A stretch of 64,000 bases of DNA from Microscillaceae bacterium (GTDB lineage: Bacteria > Bacteroidota > Bacteroidia > Cytophagales > Microscillaceae): positions 1 to 64,000 of the forward strand of contig DMXI01000199.1 of the NCBI GenBank assembly GCA_003483885.1. Reading direction: 5' to 3'. A model generated the notes under the pieces. It was given only the letters and a program-made list of their open reading frames with translations, ran no database searches and was not told the DNA's origin. Positions within the stretch are counted from its first letter, which is position 1. Each line of letters begins with the position of its first letter. The translations under genes were made by a program, and so were the position numbers. Below are positions 55,680-62,958 of the stretch, piece after piece.

Positions 55680-56028
55680 ATTAGTAATATAATTTGAGAA
55701 TAAGTTCCTTGTTACTAAGCCACAAGGAATTAGGCTTGATATGATCGTAAATAACTTGTTCAAAATAAATGTCTAGGCATATATTGGCCTCACTAAACTT
55801 GTACCTTGCTCTATAGTTCTTGAAACCTTTGTAGTTGAGGCATGCCGAAATACACCAAACGACGGTAGTGACCCAGTACTGTGGACCATAAAAATCACCA
55901 TAAGTAATCGTGAGAACGGGGTCTTTGACGAGCTTTGCCTTTGGTTAATTTGTGCTAAATCCGACAGCTTAAAGTCCAGATTTGTCGGGGTTATTACAAA
56001 CATGCTACCCAAAGAAATGCACGGTATT
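55680..56028. repeat. Spacer B of the precursor array
   Basis: 349 bases, homologous to spacer A but without the 109-base insertion. On the minus strand one frame reads protein-like across a conserved block (for example YGDFYGPQYW), whereas spacer A has stop codons there. It may therefore be a decayed gene copied with the array. No supported live gene. Confidence 0.6.
55707..55727 (-). promoter_or_regulatory. Conserved hairpin upstream of precursor 2
   Basis: CCTTGT/ACAAGG stem (55707-55712, 55722-55727), extendable by two more pairs (TT/AA), 9-nt loop, 28 bases upstream of the ATG. Confidence 0.7.
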
Positions 56029-56214
56029 CTAGAGACCCTCTAAAATAGGACCGGGACAATCACTACTGAACGTGACCTTACCCGTTTTCAGTTTGATCCA
56101 TTCTCCACCATTGAAGCACTCGCCAGAAAGGCTACTCAAGGTTTCGTTTTTGAGGTTTTCTAAAGCTGCTTGTACTTCTTGAGCTTTCTTTTGATCGAAT
56201 TTAAACTTTTTCAT
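56029..56214 (-). CDS. RiPP precursor peptide 3 (61 aa)
   Basis: Residues 1-39 identical to precursors 1 and 2, then a more diverged core: IKLKTGKVTFSSD, then CPGPILEGL. W-x-K becomes Trp39-Ile-Lys41 and FSS is kept; a Cys appears in the core after FSSD. One residue longer than the others. It is the first precursor in the transcript and lies 338 bases downstream of the outer-membrane receptor gene. Confidence 0.88.
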   Translation of the reverse strand: MKKFKFDQKKAQEVQAALENLKNETLSSLSGECFNGGEWIKLKTGKVTFSSDCPGPILEGL

Positions 56215-56238
56215 CAGTAAATAAATTTGAGAATAAGT

Positions 56239-56261
56239 CCTTTGTTACTAGGCCACAAAGG
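56239..56261 (-). promoter_or_regulatory. Conserved hairpin upstream of precursor 3
   Basis: CCTTTGT/ACAAAGG stem (56239-56245, 56255-56261), 9-nt loop. Relative to copies 1 and 2 both arms carry one extra matching base, a compensated change that keeps pairing. Confidence 0.7.
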
Positions 56262-56447
56262 ATCAGGCTTGGTGTGAAAATAATAGCCCACACCTGACCA
56301 GTAAAGAGAGCCATTGTCCAGATGACATACCTCTTCATATCTTACATGCAATAGTTGCTTGAATGACGCTCGGTTGAATAGCGCTCAAAATGGTGGTTTT
56401 TTGAATTCACTCATTTTTTTTGCAGTTTTGCTAATTGAGAATAAGTT

Positions 56448-56468
56448 CCTTGTTTCTCAACAACAAGG
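56448..56468 (-). promoter_or_regulatory. Fourth copy of the precursor hairpin
   Basis: CCTTGTT/AACAAGG stem (56448-56454, 56462-56468) with a 7-nt loop and the same flanking block, but no precursor gene follows. Possibly a remnant of a lost fourth unit or the array promoter site. Confidence 0.55.
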
Positions 56469-56551
56469 GTACTAAGGGGGAGTGTCCAGACTTCCCCTTT
56501 TTCTAATATTTTCTCAATCACAAAATTTAATTGTCTTTCAAACTAACCTTA

Positions 56552-58984
56552 TTATTTAATTCTGTTTCGTTCATCACTATTGCCAGTATTTCTACGGCGA
56601 GGTTGTTTCACTTTCCCTTTCAAAAATCGGTAGCCAATACTTAATCGTATGGTTTGAGTATCTTGCCTGTTTTCCAAAGAATAAGACAAGTTGTCTTGTA
56701 CCGATTGCAAACGCGTGGGTTGAGTGTACAATAAATCACTTACCGAGATTGCTACTGACCATTTTTTGGCAAATCGCTTACGAATGCCAAATGAAATATC
56801 AAATATGCTCCTTACCCGATAAAAAGCCGAGGCATCAGGCGAAGCATACCATCCTGTAATTTCTGCTGTTAATTTTCCTTTTTTTGACAACACAAAGGAG
56901 TTGTTCAATGAGCCATAAAAGCTTACTTGGCTATTGTCATACGAAGTATTCAAATAATTGGAACTGGCCGTCGTTTGTGATACCTGTAAATAAGCGTTGA
57001 TTTCCCACCAGGGTTTAATCTGGTAAGGAATATTTAAATAAGCGCCAAACACACTACCCCGATCTTGATTGATTTGCTCAAAATGATAAGTTTGGTTGGC
57101 GTTGTCTTGTACCACTACTTGGTTGTGTTCATCTTTCCAATAATTGAAAAAACCAGTAATACTAATTTGGTTGGCAAAAGTATAAGCGAGTTCCAATGCA
57201 TCTTCCAGCATGGGACGTAGCCTGGGATTTCCTACCCGATACGTAAGCGGAGTATTATAAAACCTAAAAGGATTTACACGCCAGTAGCCTGGGCGGGTAA
57301 TGCCTCGGCGATAAGAAAAACTGATAGATTTTTTGTCATCGGGACTAAACATCCAGAATATTGTAGGAAATAACTGCATATAATCGAGCACCGTAGTTTC
57401 GTTCAGGCTAACCGATTCCCCTTCTGTTTGGGTAGCCTCTCCCCGAAGTCCAAATTGCAACTGGTGTTTTCCGGTTTTCCAATCTACACTGGTATACAAT
57501 GCCTGGGTAATTTCAGTGTATAAAAAACGATTGGTACGCGTTGGATCATTTACATAAATCTCATCCAGCAGGTTTTCAGATTTAAAATCGTTGTCAGTGG
57601 TAATGTAATTAAACTTACCTCCAAGCTTCACCGTGAGCTTTTTATGCACTGGCCAAATGTAATCAATAGTAGCTGTACTTAGCTCTATTCTTCGGTCCAG
57701 ACGATTACGCGATTCTGGATTGTACAACAACTGAGCGCCTTGTAGATCGGTAGTGCGGGTATCGAGATTTTGTTTCCAATCGGTTACATAGTCAAGGTAA
57801 GTCAAGTCTATATTCAGTTTACTTTTGCCCAGTTTGGCTGCATAATTTAGGTTGACCGAATAGCGAAACCTATCCTCTTCAATGTTTTCGTTGGTATTGA
57901 TGACAGAGTCTAGTACTTGTTGACTAAAAGCCGCATTATCGGTTTCAGTCAGTGAAGTATTTTGATCATAAGAACCAATAAACTGAATACCTACCACATG
58001 TTTTGGAGCCAGCACATAATCCATATTCATTTGATACAGGTGGGTACGATTATTGGCCCGTTGTTGACTTTGGGTATTCCAAAATGTTTCAAAATTATTG
58101 GTTTGAAAAGTATTCTCTTCTAAAAAATCTCTGATGTAATGAGCGTTTCGGTAAGAGTAGGTATTACTTATTCTGAAGCGCCCCCGATTGTAAATAAGCC
58201 TTCCAGCGGCATTGGTACGTCCGGCTTGCCCTTGCTGATATCTCAACGCTGCCGAGCCAAATACACCTTGCTGAATGTTTTTGCGAATAACCAGGTTAAC
58301 AATTGCTCCACTGCTAGCATCATAAGAAGACGATGGATTGCTCATGACCTCGGCTTGCTGAATATTTTGAGCTGGAATGCTTTTCAAGTAATTACTTAAT
58401 TCTTCTGGGGATAAATTCACTGGGCGGTTGTTGATCAACACGCGAGCACTTTTGCCATTTACGGTTACATTTCCTTGAAAATCAATTCTTACTCCGGGAG
58501 ATTTGGCCACCACATCGTGGGCATCGCCTGTAGAAGCCATAATGCTTTTTTCTACATTAAAAATTACCCGGTCTATTTTGCGTTCAATCAAAGTTCGGGA
58601 TCCTTTCACTACCACTTCATCCAGGTTGTCTGCTGAGGATTCCAGATAAACTTTAGGCAATACAGTTTTGGAGGACGTTACATTGACAGAACGATAATAA
58701 GGCTTATACTGGATATGAGAAATGTATAAGATATAATTGTTGGGCGACAAGTTAACGAATCGAAATGACCCACTTGTATCAGAAAGGGTGCCTTTCACCA
58801 ATGTAGAATCGGATGGCCTAAGTAAAGTGACTGTAGCAAATGGGACATACTTCTCCTGAGTACCTACAATACTACCTTCGATACTACCCTGGCTATAACC
58901 TGGCATAGGAAGATAAATTATAAATATTACAAGAAGAATATAGTAAATGTATCCATTCGCATTTTGTGCGTTAGTTAGTTTCAT
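56552..58984 (-). CDS. Outer-membrane receptor with CarboxypepD_reg domain
   Basis: 810 residues. Signal peptide (about 1-32), CarboxypepD_reg-like beta-sandwich (about 33-115, EGSIVGTQEKYVPFATV), plug-like domain (about 120-230, with PGVRIDFQGNVTVNGKSARVLINNRPV), then an OMP_b-brl_3-type barrel to the C-terminus, which ends in a Lys/Arg/Asn-rich tail. TonB-dependent-receptor-like, though the barrel class is often TonB-independent. It faces the same way as the precursor genes and lies just upstream, so it may import or export the peptide or provide self-recognition. Confidence 0.85.
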   Translation of the reverse strand: MKLTNAQNANGYIYYILLVIFIIYLPMPGYSQGSIEGSIVGTQEKYVPFATVTLLRPSDSTLVKGTLSDTSGSFRFVNLSPNNYILYISHIQYKPYYRSVNVTSSKTVLPKVYLESSADNLDEVVVKGSRTLIERKIDRVIFNVEKSIMASTGDAHDVVAKSPGVRIDFQGNVTVNGKSARVLINNRPVNLSPEELSNYLKSIPAQNIQQAEVMSNPSSSYDASSGAIVNLVIRKNIQQGVFGSAALRYQQGQAGRTNAAGRLIYNRGRFRISNTYSYRNAHYIRDFLEENTFQTNNFETFWNTQSQQRANNRTHLYQMNMDYVLAPKHVVGIQFIGSYDQNTSLTETDNAAFSQQVLDSVINTNENIEEDRFRYSVNLNYAAKLGKSKLNIDLTYLDYVTDWKQNLDTRTTDLQGAQLLYNPESRNRLDRRIELSTATIDYIWPVHKKLTVKLGGKFNYITTDNDFKSENLLDEIYVNDPTRTNRFLYTEITQALYTSVDWKTGKHQLQFGLRGEATQTEGESVSLNETTVLDYMQLFPTIFWMFSPDDKKSISFSYRRGITRPGYWRVNPFRFYNTPLTYRVGNPRLRPMLEDALELAYTFANQISITGFFNYWKDEHNQVVVQDNANQTYHFEQINQDRGSVFGAYLNIPYQIKPWWEINAYLQVSQTTASSNYLNTSYDNSQVSFYGSLNNSFVLSKKGKLTAEITGWYASPDASAFYRVRSIFDISFGIRKRFAKKWSVAISVSDLLYTQPTRLQSVQDNLSYSLENRQDTQTIRLSIGYRFLKGKVKQPRRRNTGNSDERNRIK

Positions 58985-59509
58985 TACGGAAGGATACCGG
59001 GTTAAGTAAAGTTAAATTTTTATTGCTTGTGATTGTTCTGTAGTTGATACAAATCTAGAAACTGTTTGTAATTATGTGCAAGTTTTTTTTGTGTTTTTTT
59101 GTTTAATCAATAGTTTTTTTTGTAAATAATTGTTTTTCAGGTATATAATTTTTTCAACTATTAGTTTTACCCATTTCCTGAAATAATCCTGGTAGTCTTT
59201 TTAGGCTCAAAAATCGTTTATCATCGATGTTTAATAGTTTGAAAATTCGGTTTGTTGCCTATCAACATATCAATTTAAAAACTTAAATATATAGGTAATG
59301 AAGTGAACTTTTATAAAAAAATGAGGAGTATACTCATATCAGGAATTTAAATATTAAATTGTATTATTATAAGATTGCGTGTGGTGATTGTCTTAGTAAA
59401 AAAAATGTCATATGGGGAAAAAAACTTACATCCCTATTTTTAAACTGAATGAAATATTTGTGAAAAAAATAGTAGTTATACGACTTTTTAGCCCAAAATT
59501 TAGAGACTT
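58985..59509. other. AT-rich divergent promoter region
   Basis: 525 bases between the receptor gene and the LytTR gene, very AT-rich with poly-T and poly-A tracts. It must hold promoters for both directions. I see no gene and no clear operator repeat. Confidence 0.4.
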
Positions 59510-60199
59510 ATGAAGATAATGATCGTAGAAGATGAGTTTCCGATTGCCCAATTGATACAGAAACATGTCAAGGATATCTTAGGTACACAACTTACCCAAC
59601 TAGTCGTTTTTGCTAGTCTGGAACAAGCCCAGGAACACCTCAAGATACATTCTATAGATGTATTGTTGTTAGACCTGAATCTTAATGGTAAAAATGGGTT
59701 CGAAATGCTCCAGTCGTTGGTAGCCGAATCGTTTCATACCATCATTATTTCAGCTTATCGTGATAGAGCACTTGAGGCTTTTGAGTATGGCGTGTTAGAT
59801 TTTGTCCCCAAGCCATTCAACAAAACTCGATTAGAAAAAGCCTTCAATCGCTTACAAACCGAGGCTCGCTCTGATACTAAGTTTTTGGCGATTAAGCATC
59901 AGGGACGGATTGAGTTAATCCCTATCGAAGACATTGTATATGCCCAAGGAGCGGGTAACTATTCAGAGGTATATTTGCAAGATGGACGCAAAGTGCTACA
60001 CGATAAAGCTTTGGATAAGTTACGACAACTATTACCTGCTAATTTTGAGCGTATTCATAAATCTTATGTAGTAAAAATGAGTGAAATGCAAAGTGTACGA
60101 ATTCACCAGGGAAGTAAGTATGAAATGGTACTGAAAAGTGGTGCTGTGCTTCCTATTGGGCGTACTAAATACAAGGACTTGAAAGAACGATGGCTATAA
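59510..60199 (+). CDS. LytTR-family response regulator
   Basis: 229 residues. Receiver domain with Glu7/Asp8 acidic pair, phospho-acceptor Asp55 (LLLDLN), Lys in PKPF, and a LytTR DNA-binding domain (about 125-229, with DIVYAQGAGNYSEVYL and FERIHKSYVVKM). No kinase gene is adjacent. Its position, divergent from the receptor and precursor genes, makes it the best local candidate for controlling the RiPP cluster. The unpaired kinase at 44152-45843 on the far side of the cluster could be its partner. Confidence 0.93.
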   Translation: MKIMIVEDEFPIAQLIQKHVKDILGTQLTQLVVFASLEQAQEHLKIHSIDVLLLDLNLNGKNGFEMLQSLVAESFHTIIISAYRDRALEAFEYGVLDFVPKPFNKTRLEKAFNRLQTEARSDTKFLAIKHQGRIELIPIEDIVYAQGAGNYSEVYLQDGRKVLHDKALDKLRQLLPANFERIHKSYVVKMSEMQSVRIHQGSKYEMVLKSGAVLPIGRTKYKDLKERWL

Positions 60200-60465
60200 A
60201 GAAAATAATGTCATAGGGATTCTAATATAGCCCAATCATGATTACTATCTCAATATATTAATTGCCCCCATTCATTTACACCTTTAACGCTGTTTTGCCT
60301 CTTTCCGCAGCCCATCTATTCACCTAAGAAAGTAGAGAATTACTAAAAAATATACATAAAAAACAGTTTTGTATAAGTAAAATACTAAGTGCATCATTGA
60401 TTTTTGCAAAGCGTTCATGAATTTAGGATACCCAAACATTTAAATGAATTACCTATAGTGGACTT

Positions 60466-61377
60466 ATGCAGCATTTTGATAATATTTCCGACTTTCTGAG
60501 GTATACTAATCAGCCTCCTGCCGAGCATCCTCAATTATACATTTATGATCTTGATGCTGGTTTAGATCAGGTAATTTGTAAGCTCGAGAGCAGTCCACCA
60601 ATTACTACCGACTTTTATGGGATTTCTTTGAAAAGAGGAGTGCAGGGAAAGATGAGCTATGGGCGTACTAAATATGATTTCGACAAAGGAGCCATGGTTT
60701 TTACGGCACCACGTCAAGTAGTGCAGTGGGACAATATTTTCCTGGACAACCGAGGGTTTTCAATTTATTTTCATGAAAACTTCATCAAAGGACATCATTT
60801 GGCAAATGAAATAAAACGAGCAAGCTTTTTTGGATATGCGACTAATGAAGCATTGCATTTATCAACCAAGGAAGAGGCATTGCTTGTATCGCTTTTTAAA
60901 CATATTGCGCAAGAATATCATAACAATCAAGATGAGTTTAGCAAAGATATTACTTTATCCTTGATAGCTACTTTACTGAAATATTCTGAACGTTTTTATA
61001 AGCGTCAATTTCTTAATCGTAAAGATTTAAATACAGAACTACATGTACGTTTTAGAGCTTTATTAGCAGATTACTTTGAATCTAATCAACTAGAACAGAA
61101 AGGAATTCCGACAGTTGAATGGATGGCCCAAAAACTTAATGTGAGTCAACGTTATTTAAGCGATACGCTTAAAACAGAAACAGGCAAAACTTCTGTAGAT
61201 CTTATCAATTTATTTCTAATAGAGGAAGCAAAAAACCTCTTGTTAGCTCCCAATGCTTCTATTACTGAAACCGCCTATAAACTTGGTTTTACTTACCCTC
61301 AATATTTTTCTCGGGTATTCAAGCAAAAAATGGGTATTAGCCCTCGGCAATACATAGAACAACAAAGATTGAATTGA
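60466..61377 (+). CDS. AraC-family transcriptional regulator
   Basis: 303 residues. N-terminal cupin-like sensing region (about 30-160), C-terminal AraC DNA-binding domain with two helix-turn-helix motifs (WMAQKLNVSQRYLSDTLK and SITETAYKLGFTYPQYFSRVFKQ). Likely controls the serine hydrolase gene 40 bases downstream. Ligand unknown. Confidence 0.92.
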   Translation: MQHFDNISDFLRYTNQPPAEHPQLYIYDLDAGLDQVICKLESSPPITTDFYGISLKRGVQGKMSYGRTKYDFDKGAMVFTAPRQVVQWDNIFLDNRGFSIYFHENFIKGHHLANEIKRASFFGYATNEALHLSTKEEALLVSLFKHIAQEYHNNQDEFSKDITLSLIATLLKYSERFYKRQFLNRKDLNTELHVRFRALLADYFESNQLEQKGIPTVEWMAQKLNVSQRYLSDTLKTETGKTSVDLINLFLIEEAKNLLLAPNASITETAYKLGFTYPQYFSRVFKQKMGISPRQYIEQQRLN

Positions 61378-61417
61378 TGCTTATAGCTTAGACTAATCAC
61401 CAAAATCAATAAATAAT

Positions 61418-62584
61418 ATGAAGTCAACAAGTGAAAAAGTGGCCGTTTTTGGTACCATTGATCCTCAGTTTGAGTCAGTAAAAGAAGCTTTTGAGTCAAA
61501 CTTTTACCGAGATGATACATACCAAGAGCTTGGTTCTTCTTTGTGTGTATACTATCAGGGTAAACAGGTTATTAATCTTTGGGCAGGTTATCGAAACCGA
61601 GAAAAAACCCAACCCTGGACCGAAGATACTACCATTGCTTTGTACTCTACTACCAAAGGTATTACCGGGCTTTGTGTAGGAGTGTTGGTAGATCGAGGTT
61701 TGGTAGCTTACAGCGACTTGGTGTCAAAGCATTGGCCCGAGTTTGGACAAAACGGGAAAGAAAACACCACCGTAAGCCATTTGTTATCGCACCAATCGGG
61801 TAACCCAGGTCTCAGAGAGACCACCCAGTTAGATGACCTGATGAATTGGGATTTAATATGCGATCGCTTGGCTCGTCAGGCTCCTTATTGGGTGCCTGGC
61901 GAAAAAACTTCTTACCATGGCTGGACGGTAGGCTATTTGGCAGGGGAAATTGTCCGCAGAGTTTCTGGCAAAACTGTAGGAACCTTCCTTCAGGAAGAAA
62001 TAGCAGGACCTTTAGGAGCAGATGTATACATTGGACTTCCCGAGAGTAAAGAAGACACCGTGGCGGTGCTTTACAAACCTATAGAACAACACCAAATACC
62101 CGATCCAGCTACATTACCTGATTTTCTGGCTGTTTCGGTGTCCAATCCGGTGCTAGAGGCCGAAAGCCCTAATCGTAGAGAGTGGCGAGCTGCCGAACTG
62201 CCTGCGATTTGTGGATACGGTTCAGCTATGGGATTAGCCAAGATATATCAGCCGCTTGCTCAGGTAGATCATCTGCCTCAACCAGGGTTTATGTCGGCTG
62301 GTAGCATCGACAAAATGACCGAAATTGTAAGTACCCGCCAAGATATGATGATAGGTAGTCCGATAGCCTGGGGTAACGGTACGGTAATTAATGATTTAGA
62401 CTTGAATCTTTTTGGTCCTAATACCAAAGCGTTTGGCCATAGTGGATGGGGTGGCTCGTTTGGTTGTGCCGACCGCGACAATCAAGTCGCAATTGGATAT
62501 GTATGTAACCAAATGGGGCCAGATACAGTAGGTGATCCCCGAGCAAAAATGTTGGTAAAAGCCATTTATGATTGCATTCAATAG
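61418..62584 (+). CDS. EstB-type serine hydrolase (beta-lactamase family)
   Basis: 388 residues without a signal peptide, so cytosolic. SxxK motif STTK (in ALYSTTKGITGL), a tyrosine motif in YHGWTVGYLAGE and a C-terminal HSGWGGSFGCAD box. Such intracellular class C-like hydrolases are usually esterases (EstB/LACTB-like) acting on small esters. Probably cotranscribed with the AraC regulator 40 bases upstream and ended by the terminator at 62608. Confidence 0.9.
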   Translation: MKSTSEKVAVFGTIDPQFESVKEAFESNFYRDDTYQELGSSLCVYYQGKQVINLWAGYRNREKTQPWTEDTTIALYSTTKGITGLCVGVLVDRGLVAYSDLVSKHWPEFGQNGKENTTVSHLLSHQSGNPGLRETTQLDDLMNWDLICDRLARQAPYWVPGEKTSYHGWTVGYLAGEIVRRVSGKTVGTFLQEEIAGPLGADVYIGLPESKEDTVAVLYKPIEQHQIPDPATLPDFLAVSVSNPVLEAESPNRREWRAAELPAICGYGSAMGLAKIYQPLAQVDHLPQPGFMSAGSIDKMTEIVSTRQDMMIGSPIAWGNGTVINDLDLNLFGPNTKAFGHSGWGGSFGCADRDNQVAIGYVCNQMGPDTVGDPRAKMLVKAIYDCIQ

Positions 62585-62607
62585 CAAAGATTTTTTAATT
62601 GATCTTG

Positions 62608-62640
62608 CCTGCCAAAGCTTATTGATTTGGCAGGTATTTT
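62608..62640 (+). terminator. Terminator after the serine hydrolase gene
   Basis: Perfect 9-bp stem CCTGCCAAA/TTTGGCAGG (62608-62616 with 62626-62634), 9-nt loop, followed by TATTTTT. Lies 24 bases after the stop codon. Confidence 0.8.
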
Positions 62641-62958
62641 TGTAGGTATGTAGTTGAAATATCTTTTCTATGACGCTTTTCGAATGGCTCCCTGACGATT
62701 AAGGGCTAGTGGTGATGAGCGCATAACCTCCCCTATAAGCAATATTGATTTGCTAACCATTACAAAAAGTCGAGCGAAGTTTTATACCTAAATCCACCAC
62801 TTTTGCATTTACTCCTCTGCCTTGCGTATATTTGTGAAAGATATTGAATCGGTTATCAAACAATTCAATCTCAAACACACTTATATTTCTTTATCATTCA
62901 TTACACAAAAAAAGCACCTCTATTTCGGTAACTATCACTGAAATTGAATAGTAATCAT
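62641..62958. other. Intergenic region before mfd
   Basis: About 320 bases without a gene. AT-rich, with no clear hairpin. It presumably holds the mfd promoter. Confidence 0.35.

Larger units (their letters stand above)
56215..56551. other. Leader region of the precursor array with a fourth hairpin
   Basis: 337 bases between the receptor gene and precursor 3. It holds the hairpin of precursor 3 (56239-56261) and a fourth copy (56448-56468) with the same TGAGAATAAGT flank. No precursor-like frame follows the fourth copy. Confidence 0.5.

Noticed and set aside
55773..56012. 79-codon minus-strand frame in spacer B
   Set aside because: Its counterpart in spacer A is not conserved as the same protein, and it has no signal, family or ribosome binding site.
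54842..56280. Regularly spaced repeats resembling a CRISPR array
   Set aside because: The repeat units are over 500 bases, contain coding sequence for precursor peptides and have homologous rather than unique spacers.
56345..56414. 23-codon frame after the fourth hairpin, considered as a remnant precursor
   Set aside because: Its translation shares nothing with the conserved leader beyond the starting Met and a Phe/Lys pair.
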